64,000 nt of DNA. It comes from Terribacillus aidingensis. Its GTDB lineage: Bacteria > Bacillota > Bacilli > Bacillales > Amphibacillaceae. Of this stretch, positions 1 through 7,949 are shown one piece after another; position 1 is the stretch's first letter; each line of letters begins with the position of its first letter. The translations under genes and the position numbers were made by a program. Below the pieces are notes generated by a model. It was not told the origin of the DNA and ran no database searches. It saw only the letters and a list, made by a program, of their open reading frames with translations. The stretch spans positions 1 to 64,000 of the forward strand of contig NZ_OBEK01000005.1 in the NCBI RefSeq assembly GCF_900215625.1, in the 5' to 3' direction.

Positions 1-310
1 CTATGCATCGTCGCCTTGGTGGGCCATTACCCCACCAACTAGCTAATGCACCGCGGGCCCATCTGTAAGTGACAGCCGAAACCGTCTTTCCATTTTCAAT
101 CAGGAGAAAGAAAATACTATCCGGTATTAGCCCCGGTTTCCCGGAGTTATCCCAGTCTTACAGGCAGGTTGCCCACGTGTTACTCACCCGTCCGCCGCTC
201 ATTCCACTAGAATCACCCCGAAGGGGTCATCTAGCTTCCTGCGCTCGACTTGCATGTATTAGGCACGCCGCCAGCGTTCGTCCTGAGCCAAGATCAAACT
301 CTCCATGAAA
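1..310 (-). rRNA. rrs: 16S ribosomal RNA, 5' end only
   Basis: Read on the minus strand this is the first ~310 nt of a bacterial small-subunit rRNA, running off the window at position 1. The conserved AGAGTTTGAT segment lies at 302-293, followed by GGCTCAGGACGAACGCTGGC. The mature 5' end is placed at about 310 by analogy with Bacillus. At the position equivalent to E. coli 19 (the M of primer 27F) this gene has T rather than A or C. It is preceded by tRNA-Ile and a boxA-like leader, so it appears to be the first rRNA gene of an operon read through from the tRNA cluster. Confidence 0.97.
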
Positions 311-410
311 GTGTGATGCTTTGCTTCTTGCGCTGACGTTGGTCTTATAAAAGACCATGTCGTTTAGTTCGTAATTGGTTGTTTTGTTCAGTTTTCAAAG
401 ATCAATATTA
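311..410 (-). promoter_or_regulatory. 16S rRNA leader with boxA-like element
   Basis: The stretch between tRNA-Ile and 16S reads on the minus strand ATCTTTGAAAACTGAACAAA (about 404-383), the boxA-like antitermination sequence typical of Bacillus rRNA leaders. A small hairpin GGTCTTTTATAAGACC follows nearer the 16S start and may belong to the RNase III processing stem. There is no coding potential. Confidence 0.6.
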
Positions 411-487
<77 letters not shown>

Positions 488-493
488 ATAATA

Positions 494-567
494 TGGAGCG
501 GGTGAAGGGAATCGAACCCTCGACATCAGCTTGGAAGGCTGAGGTTTTACCACTAAACTACACCCGC
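494..567 (-). tRNA. tRNA-Gly(TCC)
   Basis: 74-nt cloverleaf with acceptor GCGGGTG, anticodon TCC in the loop CTTCCAA and encoded CCA (496-494). Confidence 0.97.
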
Positions 568-602
568 ATATTAGAATGTTAGATTGAGAAGTTTGGTGTA
601 TC

Positions 603-679
603 TGGTCGGGAAGACAGGATTCGAACCTGCGACCCCTTGGACCCAAACCAAGTGCTCTACCAAGCTGAGCTACTTCCCG
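603..679 (-). tRNA. tRNA-Pro(TGG)
   Basis: 77-nt cloverleaf with acceptor CGGGAAG, anticodon TGG in TTTGGGT and encoded CCA (605-603). Confidence 0.97.
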
Positions 680-688
680 AAGAGATAA

Positions 689-765
689 TGGCGCGCCCGA
701 GAGGAGTCGAACCCCTAACCTCTTGATCCGTAGTCAAACGCTCTATCCAATTGAGCTACGGGCGC
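689..765 (-). tRNA. tRNA-Arg(ACG)
   Basis: 77-nt cloverleaf with acceptor GCGCCCG, anticodon ACG in CTACGGA and encoded CCA (691-689). Its A34 is expected to become inosine and read CGU, CGC and CGA. It is the first gene downstream of the internal promoter at 789-817. Confidence 0.97.
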
Positions 766-788
766 TTATTAATAAGAACAACTTTTAT

Positions 789-817
789 ATTGTATCATGC
801 TGTCTTCAGCTTGTCAA
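789..817 (-). promoter_or_regulatory. Internal sigma-A promoter for tRNA-Arg to 16S
   Basis: On the minus strand a TTGACA -35 box (817-812), an exact 17-nt spacer and a TACAAT -10 box (794-789) lie 24 nt upstream of tRNA-Arg. This near-consensus promoter can drive Arg-Pro-Gly-Ile-16S independently of the upstream tRNA genes. Confidence 0.85.
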
Positions 818-838
818 CATCTTTTTTTTACTTTTTAT

Positions 839-925
<87 letters not shown>

Positions 926-933
926 TTAAAGTC

Positions 934-965
934 AAAAGAAAAATGCTGCGTATGATGCACAGCAC
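934..965 (-). terminator. Possible terminator or attenuator between tRNA-Lys and tRNA-Leu
   Basis: On the minus strand GTGCTGTG and CGCAGCAT pair as an 8-bp stem (two G.U pairs) around a 7-nt loop, followed by TTTTTCTTTT. It looks like an intrinsic terminator, but it ends only 9 nt before tRNA-Leu and leaves no room for a separate promoter, so read-through must occur. Confidence 0.4.
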
Positions 966-1001
966 CGGCAGATCTATAAGATCATCTTCACTTTAAGCAG
1001 A

Positions 1002-1074
1002 TGAGCCATGAAGGACTCGAACCTTCGACCCTCTGATTAAAAGTCAGATGCTCTACCAACTGAGCTAATGGCTC
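1002..1074 (-). tRNA. tRNA-Lys(TTT)
   Basis: 73-nt cloverleaf with acceptor GAGCCAT, discriminator A and anticodon TTT in CTTTTAA. The 3' CCA is not encoded and must be added post-transcriptionally. Confidence 0.96.
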
Positions 1075-1088
1075 ACAATAAAAGTAAG

Positions 1089-1159
1089 CTGGGCTAGCTG
1101 GATTCGAACCAACGATCACGAGACCAAAACCCGTTGCCTTACCGCTTGGCTATAGCCCA
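1089..1159 (-). tRNA. tRNA-Gln(TTG)
   Basis: 71-nt cloverleaf with acceptor TGGGCTA (U1-A72, as usual for tRNA-Gln) and anticodon TTG in TTTTGGT. CCA is not encoded. Confidence 0.96.
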
Positions 1160-1174
1160 ATAATAAAAATAATA

Positions 1175-1251
1175 TGGCGGTCCGGACGGGACTCGAACCC
1201 GCGACCTCCTGCGTGACAGGCAGGCATTCTAACCAACTGAACTACCGGACC
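1175..1251 (-). tRNA. tRNA-Asp(GTC)
   Basis: 77-nt cloverleaf with acceptor GGTCCGG, anticodon GTC in CTGTCAC and encoded CCA (1177-1175). Confidence 0.96.
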
Positions 1252-1282
1252 GAGCCTTAAAACAGACTCGTTATAAAAACGA

Positions 1283-1354
1283 TGACCCGTACGGGATTCG
1301 AACCCGTGTTACCGCCGTGAAAGGGCGGTGTCTTAACCGCTTGACCAACGGGCC
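1283..1354 (-). tRNA. tRNA-Glu(TTC)
   Basis: 72-nt cloverleaf with acceptor GGCCCGT paired to ACGGGTC (one G.U) and anticodon TTC in CTTTCAC. CCA is not encoded. Confidence 0.96.
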
Positions 1355-1362
1355 ATTTGAGA

Positions 1363-1453
1363 TGGCGGAGAAGGAGGGATTTGAACCCTCGCGCCGCTTA
1401 CACGACCTACACCCTTAGCAGGGGCGCCTCTTCAGCCACTTGAGTACTTCTCC
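1363..1453 (-). tRNA. tRNA-Ser(GCT)
   Basis: 91-nt class II tRNA with acceptor GGAGAAG, a long variable arm, anticodon GCT in CTGCTAA and encoded CCA (1365-1363). Confidence 0.96.
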
Positions 1454-1455
1454 AC

Positions 1456-1530
1456 TGGCTCCACAGGCAGGATTCGAACCTGCGACCGATCGGTTAACAG
1501 CCGATAGCTCTACCACTGAGCTACTGTGGA
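1456..1530 (-). tRNA. tRNA-Asn(GTT)
   Basis: 75-nt cloverleaf with acceptor TCCACAG, anticodon GTT in CTGTTAA and encoded CCA (1458-1456). It is the first gene of the tRNA cluster. Confidence 0.96.
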
Positions 1531-1562
1531 ATAATGTTTATCGTTTGGTGACGACTCTATGT

Positions 1563-1591
1563 ATTTTACAACATCTCTCGGCAACTGTCAA
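1563..1591 (-). promoter_or_regulatory. tRNA operon promoter, proximal
   Basis: On the minus strand TTGACA (1591-1586), a 17-nt spacer and TAAAAT (1568-1563) lie 33 nt upstream of tRNA-Asn. Confidence 0.8.
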
Positions 1592-1659
1592 TTGCTTTTT
1601 GCAATTTATTTTTCGTTGCTGTTCGTCTTATTTTGTTACCGTTCGTCGACGGCTTAATA

Positions 1660-1688
1660 AATTTATCATGTATTGACGAAGACGTCAA
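1660..1688 (-). promoter_or_regulatory. tRNA operon promoter, distal
   Basis: On the minus strand TTGACG (1688-1683), a 17-nt spacer and TAAATT (1665-1660) form a second promoter about 100 bp upstream of the proximal one. Tandem promoters of this kind are typical of stable-RNA operons in Bacillus. Confidence 0.7.
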
Positions 1689-1721
1689 CACTTTTCGCTA
1701 ACTTTTTTACTCTTTTTCTTA

Positions 1722-2198
1722 TTAAGCCTCTGTAAGCCCCCTTTTATCAGTCTTTTTAAGCTTTCCGCCGCACTTGCCACATCCGTATTTACGTAGGTTA
1801 ACGGCCTTTTTGCGTTTATAAACGTGTCCGCATTTTGAACATATATAAGTGTACAGCTGCTTTTCTTTCATAGATGGCAGCATGCTGCAAAAGCGCGGAG
1901 ACTTTGTTCTCTTCAGAAGTTCACGGAATTCTGGATCTCGGTGCCCGTAACCCTTTCCTTCTATATGAAGATGATAATGACATAGTTCGTGCTTAATTAT
2001 CCCGATTGTTTCTTCCTGCCCCAGTTCTGCCAGATACTTAGGATTGATCTCAATAACTCGTGTACCTGGCAAATACCTCCCTCCGGTAGTTCGCAGACGA
2101 TTATTATATCTAGCTGTATCTTTAAATGGTTTATGGAACCAATCAACGGAAATCTCTTCTACAACTTGCTGGAGATTTTGCATCGTTATTTCTCTCAA
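1722..2198 (-). CDS. ydcK: SprT-like zinc metalloprotease-family protein SprL
   Basis: A SprT-like protein of 158 residues (B. subtilis YdcK/SprL is about 150). It carries the zinc-binding HELCH motif in IIKHELCHYHLHIEG and a C-terminal zinc ribbon with two CxxC pairs (CSKC, CGKC). The physiological role of the family in Bacillus is unclear. I place the start at a TTG (2198) because AGGAGG at 2214-2209 lies 10 nt upstream; the first ATG at 2183 is 25 nt from that site. It is divergent from cmpA and follows tex, the same neighbourhood as in B. subtilis. Confidence 0.88.
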   Translation of the reverse strand: MREITMQNLQQVVEEISVDWFHKPFKDTARYNNRLRTTGGRYLPGTRVIEINPKYLAELGQEETIGIIKHELCHYHLHIEGKGYGHRDPEFRELLKRTKSPRFCSMLPSMKEKQLYTYICSKCGHVYKRKKAVNLRKYGCGKCGGKLKKTDKRGLTEA

Positions 2199-2285
2199 TG
2201 TTCGTGCACCTCCTGTTGCTGTTCTGCATATGATGCTGCAGACATTCATTTTTCCCTACATCTATGGGCTGCAGGAGGTAAAAGA

Positions 2286-2408
2286 ATGCCTAATTGGTTA
2301 AAAAATCAACTATCCCAAGCTTTCCTTACGAAAAACGTAAATCAATTAAAAGTATTGAACCAATGCTGGTTCTTCTATAAAAGAAAACAGCAATCCAACG
2401 ACGGATAA
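2286..2408 (+). CDS. cmpA: Cortex morphogenetic protein CmpA
   Basis: A 40-residue protein starting MPNWLKNQLSQAF and containing LNQCWFFYKRK, which matches the small sporulation protein CmpA (37 residues in B. subtilis). CmpA acts in spore-envelope quality control, working with SpoIVA and the ClpXP protease. The start is decided by AGGAGG 7 nt upstream of the ATG; longer upstream extensions in this frame have no ribosome-binding site. It lies between the divergent sprL and the convergent tex, as in other bacilli, and implies that the organism forms spores. Confidence 0.88.
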   Translation: MPNWLKNQLSQAFLTKNVNQLKVLNQCWFFYKRKQQSNDG

Positions 2409-2440
2409 AGCCCCTGCCCTGCTCAGGACAGAGGCTTTCC
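2407..2440. terminator. Bidirectional terminator between cmpA and tex
   Basis: An imperfect hairpin, AAGCCCCTGCCCTG pairing with CAGGACAGAGGCTT, separates the convergent ends of cmpA and tex. The flanking T tracts are short. Confidence 0.6.
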
Positions 2441-2451
2441 CCCTGTTGCTG

Positions 2452-4614
2452 TTACTTCACCATTGTAAGAGCAATCCGTTGTTTGTCAATATCCACCTTA
2501 TCAACCCAAACAGTAACGACATCTCCTACTGATGCAATATCCATCGGGTGTTTTACAAATTTATTCGACATCTTAGAAATATGAACGAGTCCGTCTTGTT
2601 TGACCCCTATATCCACGAACACACCAAAATCAACTACGTTACGGACCGTACCTTGAAGTTCCATGCCTTCTTTCAAGTCTTCCATTGCTAGTACATCTTG
2701 CTTTAATAATGGCTGTGCCAAATCATCCCGCGGATCTCTCCCTGGTTGATTGAGTGCTTGTACAATATCCTGCAATGTAAGTTCTCCGATTTGTAATTCT
2801 GCAGCAGTTTCTTCTACTAGAATCTGAGAGAGCTTCTCTTGCAGCTGTTTACTTCCAATATCCGTCACATCCGCATTCAGCCGTTTAAGCAGCTGTTTTG
2901 TAACACTATAGCTCTCGGGGTGGATTGGCGTACGATCCAGAGGTTCTTCTCCATCTAGTACACGAAGAAACCCGATACTCTGCTCATACGTCTTGCTTCC
3001 TAATCTAGGTATGGACTTCAGCTGCTTACGGGAAGTAAACTTACCAACCTCATTACGCTGCTTCACAACATTAGCTGCTACTGTTTTACTAAAACCAGAT
3101 ACATACTGCAACAGAGATTCTGAAGCTGTGTTCACGTTCACGCCGACTTGGTTAACTGCTGTTTCGACAACAAAGCCAAGAGAATCGTTCAGCTTCTTCT
3201 GTCCTACATCATGCTGATACTGGCCTACTCCGATAGATTTCGGGTCAATCTTAACCAGTTCTGCGAGTGGATCTTGAATACGGCGCCCTATAGAGATTGC
3301 ACTCCGCTCTTCCACTTGCAGTTCCGGAAATTCTTTTCTGGCTAATTCTGAGGCGGAATAGACACTTGCACCTGCCTCATTTACGATAATATAAGCAACA
3401 TCACGTTTTGAATCTCGGATAACATCGGCTATAAATTGTTCTGTTTCACGAGAAGCCGTTCCGTTCCCGACTGCTATTAACTGGACATCATATTTCTCCA
3501 GCATATTTTCAACAACACGGCTAGCCCCTTTTATATCATGTTTCGGAGCTGTTGGGTAAATGACATTTTTCTCTAGCAGTTTCCCCGTCTCATCAATGAC
3601 AGCCAGCTTACAGCCTGTGCGGAATGCTGGGTCAACCCCTAGCACCACCCGCCCCTTTAATGGAGGTTGCAGCAAAAGGTTTTTCAAGTTTTCAGAGAAG
3701 ATTTTAATTGCCTGCTCCTCTGCTTTCTCTGAGAGCATTGTGCGTATTTCACGTTCTACAGACGGCTGGATCAGTCTTTTGTAACTATCCTCGATTGCTG
3801 CATGCAAAACGGATACAACCGGAGATGATGTTCGCTGTTTGATAATTTTACGTTTCAAATATGCTAGGATGACATCGGCAGGCGGTTCAACGGTAACTCG
3901 TAAAATACCTTCCTTCTCTCCGCGGTTGACGGCCAATACCCGGTGAGATGCCATCTGACGCACCGGCTCTTGATAAGCATAATACATCTCAAAAATGCCC
4001 TTCTCATCTTCTTCTGCTTTCTTTACTTTCGTAAGCAGAACACCAGCCTTTTCTGTTTTGTCACGAATATAGTCACGAAATGCGGGCTGCTCGCTGATCC
4101 ATTCTGCCATAATGTCGCTGGCACCTTGCAGCACATCCTCCGCCGTATGTAATTCTTTTTCAGAATCAAGATATTCTCCTGCTTCTTTTTCTGGGCTCTC
4201 TATTGTCTGCTCATACAAAGCTTTTGCAAGAGGCTCTAACCCTTTTTCTTTGGCAATTGTCGCCTTTGTACGGCGCTTCTGCTTGTATGGACGATATAAG
4301 TCTTCAATACGCTGCAGCTGCATAGCGGCTTTGATATCGTTTTTCAGGCTGTCTGTCAGCTTTCCTTGCTCTTCAATTAAGCGAATTACTTCCGTCTTCC
4401 GTTGATGAAGCTGCTGTGCATATTCCCATTTATCTTGAATGGCTTTAATTTCTACTTCATCAAGTGCACCTGTTTGTTCTTTTCGGTACCTCGCAATAAA
4501 TGGTACCGTATTTCCCTCTTCCAGCAGATGGATAACTTGTTTAACAGATGATTGCTTGATTGCTGTTTCTTTTTCGACCCATTGGATGAGTCTGTCTTGT
4601 ATAGTAGCTTCCAA
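2452..4614 (-). CDS. tex: Tex family RNA-binding transcriptional accessory protein
   Basis: A Tex/YdcI protein of 720 residues, the usual family length. Domains in order: N-terminal helical and HTH region, YqgF/RNase H-like fold (GVDPAFRTGCKLAVID, about residue 325), helix-hairpin-helix segment (IPRLGSKTYEQSIGF, about 545), and a C-terminal S1 RNA-binding domain (GTVRNVVDFGVFVDIG, about 655). Tex binds nucleic acids and influences transcription or transcript fate; its exact role in Bacillus is not settled. The start is a TTG with AGGAGG 7 nt upstream. Confidence 0.95.
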   Translation of the reverse strand: MEATIQDRLIQWVEKETAIKQSSVKQVIHLLEEGNTVPFIARYRKEQTGALDEVEIKAIQDKWEYAQQLHQRKTEVIRLIEEQGKLTDSLKNDIKAAMQLQRIEDLYRPYKQKRRTKATIAKEKGLEPLAKALYEQTIESPEKEAGEYLDSEKELHTAEDVLQGASDIMAEWISEQPAFRDYIRDKTEKAGVLLTKVKKAEEDEKGIFEMYYAYQEPVRQMASHRVLAVNRGEKEGILRVTVEPPADVILAYLKRKIIKQRTSSPVVSVLHAAIEDSYKRLIQPSVEREIRTMLSEKAEEQAIKIFSENLKNLLLQPPLKGRVVLGVDPAFRTGCKLAVIDETGKLLEKNVIYPTAPKHDIKGASRVVENMLEKYDVQLIAVGNGTASRETEQFIADVIRDSKRDVAYIIVNEAGASVYSASELARKEFPELQVEERSAISIGRRIQDPLAELVKIDPKSIGVGQYQHDVGQKKLNDSLGFVVETAVNQVGVNVNTASESLLQYVSGFSKTVAANVVKQRNEVGKFTSRKQLKSIPRLGSKTYEQSIGFLRVLDGEEPLDRTPIHPESYSVTKQLLKRLNADVTDIGSKQLQEKLSQILVEETAAELQIGELTLQDIVQALNQPGRDPRDDLAQPLLKQDVLAMEDLKEGMELQGTVRNVVDFGVFVDIGVKQDGLVHISKMSNKFVKHPMDIASVGDVVTVWVDKVDIDKQRIALTMVK

Positions 4615-4667
4615 TTTTGCTCCTCCTGACTTCTAATATAACTATTGTAGCAGAATTGCCGAATAGA

Positions 4668-4707
4668 TAAAAAAAAGGATCAGCACCATTATGTGGGTAC
4701 TGATCCT
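4668..4707 (-). terminator. Terminator of the sigma-B operon
   Basis: On the minus strand a 12-bp stem AGGATCAGTACC / GGTGCTGATCCT is followed by a run of eight or more T. It overlaps the rsbX stop codon. Confidence 0.85.
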
Positions 4708-5314
4708 ACTCTGTATATTTCATCGCTATTAAAGTGACGTCGTCCTTATTAGGTTTCTGTTTTGAACAAGCGAACATGTCACGTAGTTTTCTGACATCCT
4801 TTTCTTTGAAAAGATGATGAGTCAGTTCATTATCCGTAACACCATCAGAGAACATGATGAATATCATGTCGTCCTGCAGCAGTCCGCGGGAAACTTTGTA
4901 TTTCCGAGGATAACCGGCAAGGAATCCCTGGCTGGGAATACATCGCTCCTTTTTACCGCCTGTAACAGTCATAATTCCGATGTTACCAATCGATGTGAAG
5001 GAGTATGTTTCTGAACGGTAGTCCACTTTCAAAATACCGAGAACGACGCCTCGTTTTCCTATTAACACTTCATTTGATTTTCTAATTAATTCATCAATAC
5101 CGCTATGAACGTGGTCTCGAATGACATCGACGACTACCTGCGAGGACTCTTTAGCGAATTCCCCGCTGCCAAGCCCATCTGCCAGCACACAAATAAATTC
5201 ATGCTCTGATTCATGGTAGAAATAACTGTCCCCACAGTAATAGTTGCCTTTCTTAGGCTCTTGAAATGCAGATACATCCATATGCTGATAAGATTCAATC
5301 AAGATTGTCAGCAC
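4706..5314 (-). CDS. rsbX: RsbX, PP2C-type phosphatase resetting the stressosome
   Basis: A SpoIIE/PP2C-fold phosphatase of about 200 residues with CVLADGLGSGEFA (metal-binding Asp) and FSDGVTD. RsbX dephosphorylates RsbR and RsbS, returning the stressosome to its resting state and giving negative feedback on sigma-B. It is the last gene of the operon and overlaps the 3' end of sigB by 20 nt. The start is uncertain: the GTG at 5314 is used, but a TTG a few codons later or an ATG at 5281 are possible. Confidence 0.9.
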   Translation of the reverse strand: MLTILIESYQHMDVSAFQEPKKGNYYCGDSYFYHESEHEFICVLADGLGSGEFAKESSQVVVDVIRDHVHSGIDELIRKSNEVLIGKRGVVLGILKVDYRSETYSFTSIGNIGIMTVTGGKKERCIPSQGFLAGYPRKYKVSRGLLQDDMIFIMFSDGVTDNELTHHLFKEKDVRKLRDMFACSKQKPNKDDVTLIAMKYTE

Positions 5315-6086
5315 CTTCAGCTTGCAGAGCTTCCCGCAATTTCCGCAGTGCTCTCCGCTGAAGACGCGACACGTGCATCTGAGAAATACCGAGTCTTTCT
5401 CCTGTATCTTTTTGGCTCATGTTTTCAAAATAAGTGCAGCGAAGAATTTCCTGCTCCCGTTCACTAAGGATTGGCAGTACTTTTTCCAACAGCATTCTGC
5501 GGTCAATATCTTCGTAGCCATTATCCTGAGAACCTACCAAATCAAGGATTGCTACTGTGCTTCCGTCCGAGTCAGCTTCTATTTTTCGATCAACAGACAA
5601 TGCTTTATAGCTTTTCCCCATCTCCATGGTCTCTAGAATATCCTCTTCAGATACTTCCAGATAGGCAGCGATTTCTGCTACTGTCGGGGAATGTTGATTA
5701 GAAGTTGTCAATTCATCGATTGCCTTACGAATCTTCGGGCCAAGCTCCTTGATGCGTCGCGGAACATGGACACTCCATGTTTTGTCCCTGATGAAACGCT
5801 TGATTTCCCCAATAATTGTAGGAATAGCAAATGATTCAAAGGACTTGCCGAATTCCGGGTTATAACGGCGGATTGCAGCAAGTAAACCGAGCATACCGAC
5901 TTGAACCAAATCTTCATGAATGGAACTGTTTTTTGAATATTTTCGTGCTATAGATACAACGAGATCTTTGTATGTGAGTACGATTTTTTCTTGGATTTCT
6001 TCATCTGTGGGATTCTTTTGCAGATGATCTATCCATGTATAAACCTCATCCTCACGGTTATTGTGTGGTTGAGATTTGGTCGTCAT
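5295..6086 (-). CDS. sigB: RNA polymerase sigma factor SigB
   Basis: General stress sigma factor of 263 residues. Region 2 is visible (HEDLVQVGMLGLLAAIRRYNP, GKSFESFAIPTIIGEIKRFIRD), then region 3 and the region 4 helix-turn-helix (QKDTGERLGISQMHVSRLQRR). It is held inactive by the anti-sigma factor RsbW and released when RsbV is dephosphorylated. It overlaps rsbW by 29 nt, a coupled arrangement. The sigma-B-type promoter before rsbV provides autoregulation. Confidence 0.98.
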   Translation of the reverse strand: MTTKSQPHNNREDEVYTWIDHLQKNPTDEEIQEKIVLTYKDLVVSIARKYSKNSSIHEDLVQVGMLGLLAAIRRYNPEFGKSFESFAIPTIIGEIKRFIRDKTWSVHVPRRIKELGPKIRKAIDELTTSNQHSPTVAEIAAYLEVSEEDILETMEMGKSYKALSVDRKIEADSDGSTVAILDLVGSQDNGYEDIDRRMLLEKVLPILSEREQEILRCTYFENMSQKDTGERLGISQMHVSRLQRRALRKLREALQAEGADNLD

Positions 6087-6534
6087 CTAGCCCCACCTCA
6101 TTTTCATGAAGGTATTTCGTCATGAGGACGATCACTCCGGAATCACTGTTGATTTCCACTTTGTCCATCAACGCATCAATCAGGAATAAGCCGAATCCGC
6201 CCTCCCTTAGTTGTTCGATGGGTTCTGCGGCTTCATAAGGGCCAATGTTCTGCTTCACTTGATCTAAATTAAAGCTGCCTCCATGATCTGCAACCATCAC
6301 TTCAAGCCGATTTTCATAAACACCGAAACCAATCGTAACTTCGCCATCTTCATCTTTTTCATAAGCATGGTTCACAGTGTTTGTTACAGCTTCAGATATC
6401 GCTACCTTCAGATCCTCAATATCTTCATAGGAAAAGCCCATCCGATTTGCGACTCCTGAAGAAGTCAGACGTATTACACCTACATATTCTGGTTTTGCCG
6501 GTACTTTAATCTCGATAAAATCGAAAGATTCCAT
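6058..6534 (-). CDS. rsbW: Anti-sigma-B factor / serine kinase RsbW
   Basis: GHKL-fold kinase of 158 residues with N box (AISEAVTNTVNHAYE) and G boxes (VADHGGSF, REGGFGLFLIDALMD). It binds SigB or phosphorylates RsbV, depending on energy and environmental stress. It starts 2 nt after the rsbV stop and overlaps sigB, so translation is likely coupled. Confidence 0.97.
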   Translation of the reverse strand: MESFDFIEIKVPAKPEYVGVIRLTSSGVANRMGFSYEDIEDLKVAISEAVTNTVNHAYEKDEDGEVTIGFGVYENRLEVMVADHGGSFNLDQVKQNIGPYEAAEPIEQLREGGFGLFLIDALMDKVEINSDSGVIVLMTKYLHENEVGLDDDQISTTQ

Positions 6535-6536
6535 AA

Positions 6537-6866
6537 TTAATAGCCACCTTGTACTGTTTTGTCAACATCGATCACATCGATTAAGCCTGTAATCTCGAAC
6601 AAACGGTATACACGGTCTTGCAGCTGTACGAGCTTCAATTCACTGTTGTTCTCTTTTGTCGACTTTAATCCGCTCACGAATACGCCTAATCCAGTACTGT
6701 CCATATAATTCACTTGCTCCAAATTCACTTCCACTTTGTTACCTTGTTTCTCAGTAAGCGACAAAAGTGTTTCTTTCAATTTAGGAGCAGTATATGCATC
6801 TATTTCACCAGCTAAAAGAACAATTGCTTTGTTTTCTTGTTCTTGTACGTCAACAGTTAAGTTCAT
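6537..6866 (-). CDS. rsbV: Anti-anti-sigma factor RsbV
   Basis: STAS-domain protein of 109 residues with the phosphorylatable serine in NYMDSTGLGVF. Unphosphorylated RsbV sequesters RsbW and frees SigB. It is the first gene after the internal sigma-B-type promoter, giving the known rsbV-rsbW-sigB-rsbX autoregulated segment. A good ribosome-binding site (AGGAGG) precedes the ATG. Confidence 0.97.
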   Translation of the reverse strand: MNLTVDVQEQENKAIVLLAGEIDAYTAPKLKETLLSLTEKQGNKVEVNLEQVNYMDSTGLGVFVSGLKSTKENNSELKLVQLQDRVYRLFEITGLIDVIDVDKTVQGGY

Positions 6867-6903
6867 TCTGTACCTCCTAATGGCTAGTTACCATTCCTAT
6901 GTA

Positions 6904-6928
6904 ATACCCGTTTGTTCTTCTTTTAAAC
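6904..6928 (-). promoter_or_regulatory. Sigma-B promoter before rsbV
   Basis: On the minus strand GTTTAA (6928-6923), a 13-nt spacer and GGGTAT (6909-6904) match the sigma-B consensus perfectly. The -35 box includes the rsbU stop codon. This is the autoregulatory promoter position known from B. subtilis. Confidence 0.92.
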
Positions 6929-7933
6929 ATCTTTTTTGATAATAATTAATGTGAAATCATCGCGAAGATGAAAATCCTGGAGTTTCTCGAAATGTCTGTA
7001 CACACTCTCCACCAGTTCCTGTGCCGGAAGATGGGAAAAGCTTTTAATTACTTCAAGCACTTCTTCACTTTCTATAAACCGATCACCCTGGCGGCACTCT
7101 GTTACACCATCCGTCAACAGAATAATCATGTCTCCAACATGAATCTCTCTCTCATACTGCCGATATTGTGCTGTATCTGTCACCCCAAGAACGACACCTT
7201 TGGCTCGAATCTCCTCAAATGTGTCGTCAGCAGCGTGATAATAAAAGCCTGGCTCATGACCGGCCGATGAATAGGAAATCGTGCTGGCAGCCGGATTGAA
7301 AAGGGCATAGAACATCGTAATAAACATACTTGGGTCGACGTTCCGTTCCACCACTCGATTAAGACTTTCTAATATTTCACTCGGATTTTTATGCTCTGAA
7401 GGAAAACTCTCCATCGCGTACTTGATCATGGACATACATAGCGCAGCTGGGATACCCTTTCCAATTACATCTGCCACCGTTATGCCGACTGTACCGTCCG
7501 TATGATGAATAAAGTGATGATAATCACCGTTCATCTGATTGGCCGGAACACTGACAACTCCAATGTCAAAGCCCTCCACCTCCGGCTTCACTGTCGACAG
7601 CAATGTGTTTTGCATGCGAGCTGCCACAGAAATCTCGGATTTGATCTCAAGCTGTGATTCACGCAAATCTTGGAATTCCTGCAGTGCCAAACCGTAAGAA
7701 ATCATAACCTCCAGCAAAAAACTCATCGAGTGCTGTATGTTCTCCGGAAGATCTGGGTAAATTCCTTCCAGCGCATTAATATGTGTGTTGATGATCTCCT
7801 CCAGCGATATATTATGCTGTATGGAGCGTTTACTAATTTGCTCTGCCTCGTACAAGGCAGACTCATCTTGTGTATCGATATATTGCTTTAGCAATTGCCG
7901 ATAGTGAGACAGATCTAGCTTTAGCGCATCCAC
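6923..7933 (-). CDS. rsbU: RsbU, RsbT-activated PP2C phosphatase
   Basis: 336-residue phosphatase with an N-terminal helical RsbT-binding domain (about 1-85) and a C-terminal PP2C/SpoIIE domain (PANQMNGDYHHF, VADVIGKGIPAALCMS, LTDGVTE, RDDFTLIII). When bound by RsbT it dephosphorylates RsbV and so activates SigB on environmental stress. The GTG start has AGGAGG 10 nt upstream and gives an N-terminus collinear with B. subtilis RsbU. Confidence 0.97.
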   Translation of the reverse strand: MDALKLDLSHYRQLLKQYIDTQDESALYEAEQISKRSIQHNISLEEIINTHINALEGIYPDLPENIQHSMSFLLEVMISYGLALQEFQDLRESQLEIKSEISVAARMQNTLLSTVKPEVEGFDIGVVSVPANQMNGDYHHFIHHTDGTVGITVADVIGKGIPAALCMSMIKYAMESFPSEHKNPSEILESLNRVVERNVDPSMFITMFYALFNPAASTISYSSAGHEPGFYYHAADDTFEEIRAKGVVLGVTDTAQYRQYEREIHVGDMIILLTDGVTECRQGDRFIESEEVLEVIKSFSHLPAQELVESVYRHFEKLQDFHLRDDFTLIIIKKDV

Positions 7934-7949
7934 CTGGCATCATCCTCCT

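Noticed and set aside
1989-2285. Long upstream extension of the cmpA frame
   Set aside because: It overlaps sprL antisense and lacks a ribosome-binding site; only the last 40 codons match CmpA.
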